From: Deltaproteobacteria bacterium
GTDB lineage: Bacteria > Myxococcota_C > UBA6777
Direction of reading: 5' to 3'
DNA: 64,000 nt
NCBI GenBank assembly: GCA_006226375.1
Contig: SBHC01000063.1
Location: 186,001 to 250,000 of the forward strand
The notes beneath the pieces were generated by a model. It was not told the origin of the DNA and made no database searches. It saw only the letters and a program-made list of their open reading frames with translations. A program made the translations under genes and the position numbers. Shown piece by piece: positions 52,501-60,792 of this stretch. Each line of letters begins with the position of its first letter. Positions within the stretch are counted from its first letter, which is position 1.

Positions 52501-54131
52501 GTCCGCTCCACGGTTTTCAGAGAGCGCAAGTGTGCCATCTGCTCCAGTGTAAGGATGGGACTCTTCAATTCGAACGCAGGCATCGGCGGAATCAGCTCTT
52601 TGGGAGAGAAGATGTTGGGTTTCCGCCCCAGATACGTCGCCAGATCGGTGACGACCTCTTCCCGGATGTAATCCAGCGGTGGGTTGGTGACCTGAGCAAA
52701 GTGCTGGTAGAAGTAGTCGAAGAAGGTTCGAGGTTGGTCTGAAAACACCGCAAGACGGGCAGTGTCTCCCATTGAGCCGATCGGCTCTTTGCCTTCCATC
52801 ATCATCGGGACCAGGATCTTGGAGAAGTCCTCTGTTGTGTAACCAAACAGCCGCTTTTTGGAGAGAACTGTGGGCGCAGTCGGTGTTGGCTCTTGGGGCA
52901 TCAGCTCCAGGCGAGGCTCCAGCACAGCGCCCTTGTTTTCCGGCGCACGGCTTGGGTCACGGAAAGCGACATCGCCGGTTTCCAGGTCAACATTGACACC
53001 ACGTCCTGCAAACAAGGCTCCTTTTTTCAAGATGGTGGACTCATCCAGGTCAAACACCCCAGCTTCGGAAGCCAGGTAGAAGTGGTCCTTTGTCATCGCC
53101 CAACGCCCTGGACGAAAGCCGTTGCGATCCAGGCGGGCACCGATGCTCTTTCCGTCCGAATAGCTGATGAAGGCTGGACCATCCCACGGCTCCATAGCCC
53201 GGCTCCAGAATCGGTAGAACGCATGACGACGCATGGCAGGAGGAATCATAATCGCCAACACATCTTCAATGTGCGGGATACTGCTGCGGTGCATCAAAGC
53301 TTCGACCAGCTCGTTGAGGCTTCCAGAGTCGCTGATGCCGCTGTGCGTCAACAGCTCATCCTTGCGCACACCCAACGACTTCTCTCTCGAATGTGCCCAC
53401 GAGCGGTTTCCTTGGATGGTATTGATTTCTCCGTTGTGTCCGATCAAACGACACGGCTGCGCTTTGTCCCACGACGTCCTTGTGTTGGTGCTAAAGCGTC
53501 GGTGAAACAAGACAAACCGGGTGCGGTACCTGCGGTCTTGAAGGTCCAGATAAAACTGGTCCAACAGATTGGAAGGAACCAGAGCTTTGTAAACCACGGT
53601 GTTGGCCGACAGCGAGGTAAAGTACATCGCATCAGCCCCAACGTCTTGCTTGAGCCGGGTTCGTGTGTGTCGATGGGCTGCGTACAAGAGCTGGTCAAAC
53701 GACGATCGCGTTCGGCAATGTTTGGGACGCTGGATGATCGCCTGAAGAATGTAAGGCAAGGTACGCAGAGCCTCTTCGCCCAAAATCTTCGTATTCACAG
53801 GAACATCACGGTACTCGACGATCGTGAGGCCATAAAAGGCAAAGGTCTCCGATAGAATCTTGAGGGCAATTCGTTGCTCCTCAGGATGAGAAGACAAAAA
53901 CAAGGTCGCCAGCGCAATGGTGCCATGTTCGTAACCCAGCAAGTCGAAGGGAATATCCGTCATAATCCCCGCGCCATCGCCAGTGACTTTGTCTGCTCCA
54001 CAAGCACCCCGGTGCTCGACGCATCGCAGAGCATGCAGACCTTGCTGCAGATGCGCAAACCGATAGGTGCCTCGCAAGCTTGCTAAGAACCCTACCCCAC
54101 AGGCAGCGCTTTCTTTGTTCGATAAGTACAT
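49593..54131 (-). CDS. gltB: Glutamate synthase large subunit, with lysine-rich insert and tail
   Basis: 1,512 residues. A ten-residue propeptide precedes the catalytic Cys11 (CGVGFLASLRG) of the N-terminal glutaminase domain. RRFSTNT, GHNGEINT and DRNGFRPGRW belong to that domain. The synthase half has FGSGAMSFGAISAE, GEGGENPFYF, the FMN loop HIAGGDGGTG and cysteines for a 3Fe-4S cluster in CVMARICEKNTCPTGIATHD (about 1090-1105). The C-terminal beta-helix (GQGFGVFLVDG) is interrupted before it by a Lys/Thr/Ser-rich stretch (about 1245-1277), and the protein ends in a basic tail (about 1480-1512) not usual in the family. It makes glutamate from glutamine and 2-oxoglutarate. The gltD subunit is not in the window. 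GAGGA lies five bases before the ATG. Confidence 0.95.
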   Translation of the reverse strand: MYLSNKESAACGVGFLASLRGTYRFAHLQQGLHALRCVEHRGACGADKVTGDGAGIMTDIPFDLLGYEHGTIALATLFLSSHPEEQRIALKILSETFAFYGLTIVEYRDVPVNTKILGEEALRTLPYILQAIIQRPKHCRTRSSFDQLLYAAHRHTRTRLKQDVGADAMYFTSLSANTVVYKALVPSNLLDQFYLDLQDRRYRTRFVLFHRRFSTNTRTSWDKAQPCRLIGHNGEINTIQGNRSWAHSREKSLGVRKDELLTHSGISDSGSLNELVEALMHRSSIPHIEDVLAIMIPPAMRRHAFYRFWSRAMEPWDGPAFISYSDGKSIGARLDRNGFRPGRWAMTKDHFYLASEAGVFDLDESTILKKGALFAGRGVNVDLETGDVAFRDPSRAPENKGAVLEPRLELMPQEPTPTAPTVLSKKRLFGYTTEDFSKILVPMMMEGKEPIGSMGDTARLAVFSDQPRTFFDYFYQHFAQVTNPPLDYIREEVVTDLATYLGRKPNIFSPKELIPPMPAFELKSPILTLEQMAHLRSLKTVERTESLLRVREFSMCFPRVQGAVGFHSVLRSVAKASVEAAEEGIPILILSDREATPEQPPVPSLLMLRSVINALNEAGVRLETSVVVETAEARSTHHVATLIGFGATAVCPVMPLEMARFDTSPKLRSLEPEEKTQNLVKALEQGLLKIMAKMGISVVRSYHSAKLFTAIGLGNQLVRDYFPGVMSPIGGWELEDIADHVTRYARDVQGLEDASKLESSYLFKEHNRGLLGEKHSMTNTRSKLIHKLVRDHNLSLQSLELYQQYLRVGEEDMPINPRHLLRYKRSESSLPLDKVQSFEDVMKTFGSGAMSFGAISAESQRDLILAMKQVGGRSNSGEGGENPFYFTEGLSASVKQLASGRFGVTAEYLVAGDEIQIKIAQGAKPGEGGQLMAPKVNEEIARARHSRPHVDLISPPPLHDIYSIEDLKELIYELKQLSPETPISVKLVSGANIGTIAVGVVKSGADVVHIAGGDGGTGAASLSSMKHAGLPWEFGLMEVHRALEENGLRQHVTLRVDGGLSTGKDIVMAALMGAEQYDFGKLLLIAQGCVMARICEKNTCPTGIATHDPKFKAKYKGTVEHIVRLLEFLAEDVRRHLSSIGVASLHELVGRTELLEAHPEHLALINRHKLNLSMFLEPTLGQVKDKPGLFVEGVSPLNQQILDDILPAVEAGESVAQSYEIHSYERAALATLCGALAHRKQAERMATREAEVKASKKKTKKSTKSKKTTKKEASDNVVALSSSDISCTFTGSAGQGFGVFLVDGLTVRLFGEANDSFGKGMSGGTLILQPHPEATFEAATNTILGNCALYGATGGVCYANGRAGDRFAVRNSGALAVVEGTGFHACEYMTNGTVIILGPVAPNVGAGMTGGTLYLYGEQSEFIDHRYLMVEAMNSDEHEQLRKHIASYGEATQSLTAKRLLAQWEEERHHFCKYIPKPSKTQAQPAKARKTSQPKKVTAARQKSTSPRKASA

Positions 54132-54243
54132 AGATGTCCTCACGTTGGGAAAATAGATTTCACACTCACATCGGTACCCTCCCAGTCGTTGGACGTGGAT
54201 CTGTTCCAACACAACACCCAGGTAGAGCCCTTGTGACAGGCAA

Positions 54244-54273
54244 AGTGTAGAAGTGGAGAGCCGAAGATGTCAA
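54244..54273 (-). promoter_or_regulatory. Candidate promoter of gltB
   Basis: Minus strand TTGACA (54273-54268), 18-base spacer, TACACT (54249-54244). The -35 overlaps the stop codon of the upstream protease gene. The leader is about 110 bases. Confidence 0.5.
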
Positions 54274-56369
54274 TGGGTTTCAGCCAAGCCAAAGCGTCGA
54301 AGCAAGGGAAGAAGCAAGAGGAGGAACCCAACCACAGGGATGGAGTTCGAAGGCTCTGAGGAAGCCGAGCAGCCACAACCTTGCTGCTTGGGGTCTGGCT
54401 GACATTGGTTGGCCGAACATATCTGTGTGGGGAGACAATCTCGGATAGTCAAACAACCTCCTTTCGGGATGGGCTGGCAAAACCCTTTGTCGCAGAAAGG
54501 ATGACCGGAGAGCCCCGTACAGTCGCTGTTGGACGTGCAAGGACGCAGACAGACCTTGTCTGTTGATGTCCCACCACAAGCTTTGGACTTGCAGTCGTTG
54601 TCTTCTTTGCAGGGTTGCCCGTCATCCAGTCTGGGGATGGGAAGGCACTGGGCGTTACTGCAGAGCTCTTCGGTGGTACAGGTTTGTCCCTCCATCCAGG
54701 CCAAACAACCAGAGGGTTGAAGCTTGCACTCCCGTACCTTGTTTCCGTTGCACTCTGCGCGACCGTTTGTATCGCAAGTGTCTTCGCAGGTTTTCACGCA
54801 CTTGCCTTCCTGGCACACCGCGGGAGCCTCGCAGAACTCGCTCACATCCCACTGCAAGCAACCCAAGGCTCCCTTGGTACAAACATCGACGCGTTGTCCC
54901 TGACAACGAACATCCCCTTCTTTGGGACAGGATGCCTCGCACCGTTTCACATCCAACGCCACAGAGAGGAAGTTGTTTGCTTCGTTGCTTTCTTGAATTT
55001 TACCGTTGGCCAGAGGGATAGCGCCGTTGTGGTCGTCCACATAAGCGCCAACGTACTGACGCCCGGCTTGGACTGGATCTTCCGCCTTAAAACCAAACGC
55101 ACCGGTGTAGCTCTCTCCCGCTTTTAAGCCTTTGGGAACATCAAGAAAGGCAACCTCTTTGTCCTGACCACAGCCTGGGCAAATCCCAGTATTGGGCGAC
55201 CACCACAGCCCCACTCGAAACCCTTGTGCAATGTCAGCGGTTCCAATGTTCTTCACCTCCACCTGCACATTCACAGGAAGCCCCAACAACGGGCTGGCGG
55301 TCGTTACCTTAAGAGATGTTACCGTCAAGTCTGGTTGCTTGGGAGAACACAGCTCTCTGACACAAGCTTGATCGGTGTCGCAATCCGCGTTTTGGGTGCA
55401 GCGTTTCAAGGCGCCGTGCTTCATGTAGGTCGCAGCTTGTTTTCCAGGATTCTCAGGCACGACATTGCTGCGGTTGCAGTCGGCCTCCGTGTCGAGCTTG
55501 TACACAGGTCGATCGCCGCGGACATGAACCCCAACCACCTTGTACGACTGGGTCGAAAACACAGGCGAGCCCGAGTTACCAGGGAGGGTATCCAGGTTGG
55601 TCACAAAGTAATCCCCGTTTTGTGTTCTTGGGTCTGTGACCTTCCCTCCTGCCGCAATTTTGAGTGGGATACCGTTGGGGTAGCCCATGACAGCGAGAGG
55701 TTCGTCCGAGGAGAGCTTGGCGTTCCAGTCCACCTCCAGAGGCTTAATCCCAGCGACATCCCGGTCCAACTCAAACATACCAATATCAATGACAGGAGCC
55801 GAGCGAGTCAGTTTGTGCAGAAGCACCCGACTGCAACGGTATACGTTGGCCTCTGTCAACGAGGGAAGCTTACCCTCCTTGTTCTTCGCAAATCCAAACA
55901 GAACCACACGTGAGCTACACCACGCCTGCGCCGCAGACTCCGAGAGAGAAGCCGCAGTGGAGATGCAATGCCCCGCAGTTGCGACCAAACGAGGACCGAC
56001 CAGAAAGACCGAACAAGATGCAGGCGCAGGGTCGTCACGAAACGGCTCCTCCTTGCATAGATCTTTTCCGTCGTAATCAGGGCTTGCCTTGACCTTCTCT
56101 GTTAAGGTTGTTGAGGCAAGCGTTACGGCACCTGTGCTGTTGTTGATCTGAACACGCGAAGAGGTAACCAAAGCCCCAACAGCGGCGGAAAGCTGGCGCA
56201 ACTTCGCGTCTGGATGCTCTACCGCTTCCTTGCGATCGTCTTTCCCATAAATGATGGGCTGGGATGAAGAAGTTGTCCTGTTCTCTCTCTGTGTCGAGGG
56301 TTGCAAGCACCCCGCGAAGAACCCGAAGAACCCGACCCAACAGATCCACAAACGTTGTCTACCAAGCAT
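54270..56369 (-). CDS. Lipoprotein trypsin-like protease with CARDB and MYXO-CTERM-like tail
   Basis: 699 residues; the ATG at 56369 has AGGAG nine bases upstream. The signal MLGRQRLWICWVGFFGFFAGC ends in a lipobox (Cys21). The S1 protease domain has the triad His in VATAGHCIST (near 131), Asp in PVIDIGMFELD (near 195) and Ser in LPGNSGSPVFST (near 264). A CARDB domain follows (PDLTVTSLKV, VNVQVEVKNIGTADIAQGF), then cysteine-rich modules. The end is GCGCSASSEPSN, a hydrophobic run VVGFLLLLLPLL and RR, which matches the MYXO-CTERM sorting tail. Lipid anchoring at one end and a sorting tail at the other is unusual. Confidence 0.85.
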   Translation of the reverse strand: MLGRQRLWICWVGFFGFFAGCLQPSTQRENRTTSSSQPIIYGKDDRKEAVEHPDAKLRQLSAAVGALVTSSRVQINNSTGAVTLASTTLTEKVKASPDYDGKDLCKEEPFRDDPAPASCSVFLVGPRLVATAGHCISTAASLSESAAQAWCSSRVVLFGFAKNKEGKLPSLTEANVYRCSRVLLHKLTRSAPVIDIGMFELDRDVAGIKPLEVDWNAKLSSDEPLAVMGYPNGIPLKIAAGGKVTDPRTQNGDYFVTNLDTLPGNSGSPVFSTQSYKVVGVHVRGDRPVYKLDTEADCNRSNVVPENPGKQAATYMKHGALKRCTQNADCDTDQACVRELCSPKQPDLTVTSLKVTTASPLLGLPVNVQVEVKNIGTADIAQGFRVGLWWSPNTGICPGCGQDKEVAFLDVPKGLKAGESYTGAFGFKAEDPVQAGRQYVGAYVDDHNGAIPLANGKIQESNEANNFLSVALDVKRCEASCPKEGDVRCQGQRVDVCTKGALGCLQWDVSEFCEAPAVCQEGKCVKTCEDTCDTNGRAECNGNKVRECKLQPSGCLAWMEGQTCTTEELCSNAQCLPIPRLDDGQPCKEDNDCKSKACGGTSTDKVCLRPCTSNSDCTGLSGHPFCDKGFCQPIPKGGCLTIRDCLPTQICSANQCQPDPKQQGCGCSASSEPSNSIPVVGFLLLLLPLLRRFGLAETH

Positions 56370-56518
56370 CTCTTTCTCCTGCGTCCAGACCCAAAAGCGC
56401 AAGCCAGGGTCTCCCATGCTTGTTCGGCAAAACAGCAAAACATGCACAGTCTAGTGTACACAAACACAAAAGAATCAAGAAGGTCTCATATTCAAAAGGC
56501 AAGGAGGGCAGCGCAGGA

Positions 56519-57193
56519 TTACTTCTTGGAAGATGAGCCTGAGGAAAAAGAAGGATTGGCAAGAGGGTCGGAGGGAAGGCGTGCCTGACTTACCATCATG
56601 GGCTTGAGCGTGCCATGAGTCGGCATGTTTCGGACGTTACGAATGGGAGACTCGTGTTCGTTTCGCTTTCGTTCTTCTTCCAACTCTGCGACCTGGACGG
56701 TGTGGTCCGAAAGAAGCGATTGCAGGTCATGTTTGGGTGTATCTTCCAAGTTGTCGGATTGGCCGGACGGGTCCCGCTCGCGGAGAGCGTCACGAAGAGC
56801 CTGTAGCATCTCAGGTCCAAACACGCCGTTGACTTCCACGCCACGAGCTGCTTGAAAGGCCCGAACTGCCGCCTCTGTCATCGCATCAAACACACCGCTT
56901 GTTGCGAGTGGAGGTTGGACCCCCCAACGGTTGAGAAGCTGCTGCATTTCACGGACAGCATCGTTCGTCTGCCCCATCTGGAGGGCCTGACCTCCCTGCA
57001 AGAACCGCTGGATGGCAGCCGTCCAATCGGGCCAACCTTTGGACACAGAAGGTTGGAGTTCCGCACCTGGACTGTACGATGTGGATGGCACGGAAGGCTT
57101 GGCAGGAGGAGGCGAAGGGAGCTTCTTCAACAAAGCATTCGCAGCAGGTCGTTGGACGCTTCGAGGTCCTTGTTTTTGGTGGATCCGGGCCAT
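56519..57193 (-). CDS. Peptidoglycan-binding-domain protein
   Basis: 224 residues, with AAAGGA seven bases before the ATG. A Pro-rich N-terminus with no signal peptide precedes a PG_binding_1 domain (about 75-150; VREMQQLLNRWGVQPPLATS, FDAMTEAAVRAFQAARGVEV, FGPEMLQALR). The C-terminal 75 residues are charged and coil-like (VAELEEERKRNEHES). The domain normally binds peptidoglycan, but without an export signal it may act inside, or be exported by a special route. Read divergently from the kinase. Confidence 0.78.
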   Translation of the reverse strand: MARIHQKQGPRSVQRPAANALLKKLPSPPPAKPSVPSTSYSPGAELQPSVSKGWPDWTAAIQRFLQGGQALQMGQTNDAVREMQQLLNRWGVQPPLATSGVFDAMTEAAVRAFQAARGVEVNGVFGPEMLQALRDALRERDPSGQSDNLEDTPKHDLQSLLSDHTVQVAELEEERKRNEHESPIRNVRNMPTHGTLKPMMVSQARLPSDPLANPSFSSGSSSKK

Positions 57194-57516
57194 AATGTAG
57201 TCCTTTCAACCCTGACGCGGTTGAGGGTTTCGCAGTTGTCGCTCCCATAGTACGACAGCCCGACTGGGCGGGTCAACGACGAACTCAACAATGGTTTCGC
57301 TGTGACCCACGTTGCCGTGCGAAGATCATCGGCGAAACGTCGCGACAGTTGCGAGAATCTCCACAGAAGGTCACAGGCCAACAAGAACCTCTGCTTCGTC
57401 AAGAGAATAGCTTGACAAGAGTTGACCGACTGTGAAAGCTGGACATCGCAACGGATTGTCCCCACCTTGAAGAAGTCCAGGGGACAAGCCTGCATCCACC
57501 ACAAGCGAGTTGTTTT
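57194..57516. other. Divergent intergenic region (PG-binding protein / kinase)
   Basis: 323 bases without a gene. A minus-strand promoter is at 57247-57276. On the plus strand TTGACA occurs near 57412 but has no convincing -10. Nothing else was seen. Confidence 0.5.
57247..57276 (-). promoter_or_regulatory. Candidate promoter of the PG-binding protein gene
   Basis: Minus strand TTGACC (57276-57271), 18-base spacer, TACTAT (57252-57247), about 50 bases before the ATG at 57193. Confidence 0.45.
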
Positions 57517-59496
57517 ATGACACCTCTATCCGAGTGTCCCCAATGCCACGCCAACATTGCGCCGTTGCAAGACTCCCATGTCTCGTTGCACTTCTGCCCT
57601 CAATGTCGTTTCCCTCTCCTCTTGATCGCTGGCAAATACCGGCTGATACGTGAGCTCGCAAGCGGAGGGTTTGGTCAGGTCTTTCTGGCCCGCAACATCC
57701 ACCTGGAGCGAGACGCCGAACGCGCCATTAAGCTCGTAAAGCCCGAATTGTTTCAGCGACCGCGAATGTTAGAGCGGTTTCGCCGCGAGGTGGAGCTAAC
57801 CGCGAGCATTTCGCAGTACAACCCTCACATCGTCCGGATCTTTGACGACTTTGGCGAGCATCCGACCTTGGGCTATTTCTACGTAATGGAGTATCTCCGA
57901 GGGCACCCCTTGGATGAGTTTTTACTCCAGCATCGCTCTCGCCTCCCCTTGTCTGTCACGATCCATATCTTTGTCCAGCTTTGCCAGGCCATGACGACAG
58001 CCCATCAGGCCGAGATTGTGCACCGCGACCTCAAGCCCAGCAACATCTTTGTGGTGAAAGTCAACGAAGACCCTCACTTTGTCAAAGTGCTCGACTTTGG
58101 CGCAGCCAAGCCTCTCGATGCTGAAGGTTCCGATGGGGAAGAACTGACACAAGGCTTGTTGGGTACACCTGCCTATATGTCGCCCGAACAATGCCTGCAC
58201 GCTTCCGTGGACCAACGCTCCGACATCTACGCCATGGGGTTAATTCTCTCGCAGATGCTGACGGGGCGGCACCCCTACATGCAACACCCAACTCACCCCA
58301 AACAGGGGGTGCAAGCCTTGCTTGATGCTCACAAGCACACACAGGCTCCAACGTTGCATGAGTTGCTGCCTGAAGTGCCCTGGCCCCTTGCTCTGGAAGA
58401 ATGCATCCAAAAGGCCCTCCACAAAGACCCACACCAGCGCTTTGCAACAGCCAAAGCCTTGGGAGAATCTCTCGTTGCGGCAACCAGAGATTGGGCGCTC
58501 AGTGAAGACCTGGACAAGCTCCAAGTGAAGCTACCCAACCTCAAGGTGCTGCAGAGTTACCACACCTCGATGGAACATACGGCCCAGATGCAAGTCCTCC
58601 CCACACGAGGGACGCTGCCCGGCACACCACAGGAGACAAGGGTAGCGACCTCTTCACAGCAACCCTCGCCCTCTCTATCCTCCCGCGTTTTCCTCGGCGG
58701 AGAGCAACCCAACTCCCAACTGGCGCTTCGGCTCTCTCTCGTGGTTCTGCTCGGATTGTTGGGACTTCTTTGGGTTTGGCGCTCAGGTCGTCCTCCCAAA
58801 AAGAAGAACATCGATACAGCCTTGCTTCATAACCGCCCCCTCCAACGAACGAGAAAACGCACAACCAAACCAAAACCAAGAGCGTCCGAGCGCAAACGCC
58901 AGCTCTGCAAAGAGGGAGACACTCAACCTTGCTACCCTGGAGAGGATTCAACCCGAAACGTCGGCCTCTGCAAAGCAGGACAGCAAACCTGTAACCAAAA
59001 CGCTTGGGGTGCTTGCCAAGGAGCCATCCTCCCAACGACGGAACGTTGCAACAACAAAGACGACGATTGTGACGGCAGCATCGACGAGGACTTCCCCAAA
59101 AAAGGGACAAGCTGCGCTCGCAAGCTAGGGACTTGTGTCTTTCGAGGACAATGGCGCTGCGCTTCCCAAGGAACACAACCTCTTGTATGTGACCAAACCA
59201 AAGCGCGCCCCCGACCCGGACGGACCTTTCACGTTCTGCGGATTTTCCCGTCTCAACGTTCCTTTCACCTGACGGCGCAAGGTCGCTCGCTGGGTAAGGT
59301 TCGCCGCCAAACCTGCCTCGAACTTCAAGGCAGCCCCTTGGTAAGCCTCAGGGCCAGGGGGTATGATACCTGCACGTTTGCGCTACGCCGTCGGCCCCGT
59401 CGCCGAACCCAGCGTTACCGGCTGTACATGCGAAAACGCCAAAAGGGTGGACTGTTGGGACTGTCTCCCCAACTCTGCCTTCGCAAACCCAGGTAG
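57517..59496 (+). CDS. Ser/Thr protein kinase with zinc ribbon, membrane helix and MopE-like domain
   Basis: 659 residues. A zinc ribbon (CPQCHANI ... CPQC, residues 8-32) precedes the kinase domain (about 42-320): glycine loop LASGGFGQVF, AIKLVK, HRDLKPSNIF, VLDFGAAKP and GTPAYMSPEQ, all complete. A membrane helix (ALRLSLVVLLGLLGLLWVW) lies near 402-424. The part beyond it, presumably periplasmic, is cysteine-rich with the MopE-like metal-binding motif CNNKDDDCDGSIDEDF (near 510), then an arginine-rich beta segment to the end. So a signal outside may control the kinase. FHA proteins such as the sigma54 activator of this window are natural partners of such kinases. First of a four-gene operon. 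Confidence 0.9.
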   Translation: MTPLSECPQCHANIAPLQDSHVSLHFCPQCRFPLLLIAGKYRLIRELASGGFGQVFLARNIHLERDAERAIKLVKPELFQRPRMLERFRREVELTASISQYNPHIVRIFDDFGEHPTLGYFYVMEYLRGHPLDEFLLQHRSRLPLSVTIHIFVQLCQAMTTAHQAEIVHRDLKPSNIFVVKVNEDPHFVKVLDFGAAKPLDAEGSDGEELTQGLLGTPAYMSPEQCLHASVDQRSDIYAMGLILSQMLTGRHPYMQHPTHPKQGVQALLDAHKHTQAPTLHELLPEVPWPLALEECIQKALHKDPHQRFATAKALGESLVAATRDWALSEDLDKLQVKLPNLKVLQSYHTSMEHTAQMQVLPTRGTLPGTPQETRVATSSQQPSPSLSSRVFLGGEQPNSQLALRLSLVVLLGLLGLLWVWRSGRPPKKKNIDTALLHNRPLQRTRKRTTKPKPRASERKRQLCKEGDTQPCYPGEDSTRNVGLCKAGQQTCNQNAWGACQGAILPTTERCNNKDDDCDGSIDEDFPKKGTSCARKLGTCVFRGQWRCASQGTQPLVCDQTKARPRPGRTFHVLRIFPSQRSFHLTAQGRSLGKVRRQTCLELQGSPLVSLRARGYDTCTFALRRRPRRRTQRYRLYMRKRQKGGLLGLSPQLCLRKPR

Positions 59497-59520
59497 TGGA
59501 AGGAAAGGAAAGACACAGGA

Positions 59521-60792
59521 ATGAATGTTCTGGGCTGGCTCTGGTGGCTTGGGTTGGGGCTATGGAGCAGTGCACCAGCGACATCATTAAACCAGTGTGT
59601 CGCCCACTACAAGAACCAGAAGTTTAACCGCGCCGGCCAGTGTTTTCAGCGTCATGCGCAAAAGCTACCTTCCACCACTGCGTTGCAGCGCATCACCAAA
59701 GGCCGCGTGCTACAAAATGCGGCCCAAAGCTACCAACAAGCAGCCCAGGTCCTGCTTCAATCCCAGCAAGACAAACAATCCAAGACGCCTGTGTACCTGC
59801 GCCCAGGGTGGCTCCGTGTGGTCAAGCTTCGTAGACAAGCTTACGATTGCCTGAAGCAGGTCCTCCAAGAGCAGCTTTACGAAGACGCTCTGGCCAAAGA
59901 CCAGCTCAACAAAACCCAAGCTCAACTCCAGCCCTTGCTGGGAAATGTCACACTCACGCTGCGCTCCCGTATGGAAGGAACACGTTTTTGCATTCGCAGG
60001 TTACCTGCTGGAAAGCTACGCTGTTTTGAGGGACAGAGATGGCAGGTTCAGGTGGTCGCAGGGAGATACGAAGCGACGGCTGAGGTACCAGGACTTCAGC
60101 AACGAGAGAAGGATACATTACTCCTCCCACCCAACGCGCCCAAAATGGTGCTGTTCTCCTTTAAGCTTGCGGAGGCACAAGCGACACTTGAGGTTGCAGG
60201 CCAACCGAAGGGTGTTCGCATCTACCTCAACGGTGAATACAAGGGTAAAGCACCTCTACGTCTCAAAATAACGGAGGGACGGCACCGGATCTCATGGACA
60301 AAGCGATGCTATCGAACAGTGACACAAACCCACAACCTGCGGCGCAACCAGACCTACACATTAAACGCCAGCCTCAAGCGAGGTTCTGCTTATCTCCGTT
60401 GGCAACAGAGCAAGAAGGCCAACCCACGTCGTCGAGTCCTCGGCTGGAGCATGGTGGGGCTCTCTGTTGCTCTGGTAGGGACGCTGGTGGCCTCGTATTC
60501 TATCGCAGAGTCGTCGTACAAACAGGCACGCGATGAATACCTGGTGCAAGGTCGCTCCGACTCCTTCCTCGCATCAGGTCAACGAAGCAACACCTTCCGA
60601 ACCATCGGACACATAAGCACGGGGTTGGCTGCGGGCTCTATGGGCGTTGGGTTGTGGCAATTGTTGACCATAACCCCCACGTCCTCGAAGTACCTACTTT
60701 GTGGGTTCACACCTCCACCTCCCCCATCCAAGTCACGCCCGGCTCCGTCACGCTCTTCAGGTCATCTGTTATTCTGGAGCGTTCCACCATGA
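59521..60792 (+). CDS. Exported PEGA-domain protein
   Basis: 423 residues, AGGAAAG before the ATG, 24 bases after the kinase. A signal-like start (MNVLGWLWWLGLGLWSSAPA) is followed by a helical, repeat-like region (CVAHYKNQKFNRAGQCFQRH), then a PEGA domain (about 225-285; GVRIYLNGEYKGKAPLRLKI, GRHRISWTKRCY) and a membrane helix (GWSMVGLSVALVGTLVASYS) near 305. PEGA domains bind surface structures and are common next to myxobacterial kinases. The stop overlaps the next start. Confidence 0.82.
   Translation: MNVLGWLWWLGLGLWSSAPATSLNQCVAHYKNQKFNRAGQCFQRHAQKLPSTTALQRITKGRVLQNAAQSYQQAAQVLLQSQQDKQSKTPVYLRPGWLRVVKLRRQAYDCLKQVLQEQLYEDALAKDQLNKTQAQLQPLLGNVTLTLRSRMEGTRFCIRRLPAGKLRCFEGQRWQVQVVAGRYEATAEVPGLQQREKDTLLLPPNAPKMVLFSFKLAEAQATLEVAGQPKGVRIYLNGEYKGKAPLRLKITEGRHRISWTKRCYRTVTQTHNLRRNQTYTLNASLKRGSAYLRWQQSKKANPRRRVLGWSMVGLSVALVGTLVASYSIAESSYKQARDEYLVQGRSDSFLASGQRSNTFRTIGHISTGLAAGSMGVGLWQLLTITPTSSKYLLCGFTPPPPPSKSRPAPSRSSGHLLFWSVPP

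Noticed and set aside
52893-53855. A plus-strand frame of 320 codons over gltB
   Set aside because: Antisense to the conserved glutaminase domain of GltB.
59190-59496. Frameshift at the end of the kinase gene, suggested by an arginine-rich tail
   Set aside because: No other frame gives a better continuation, and the tail has alternating beta-type residues and a normal stop just before the next ribosome site.
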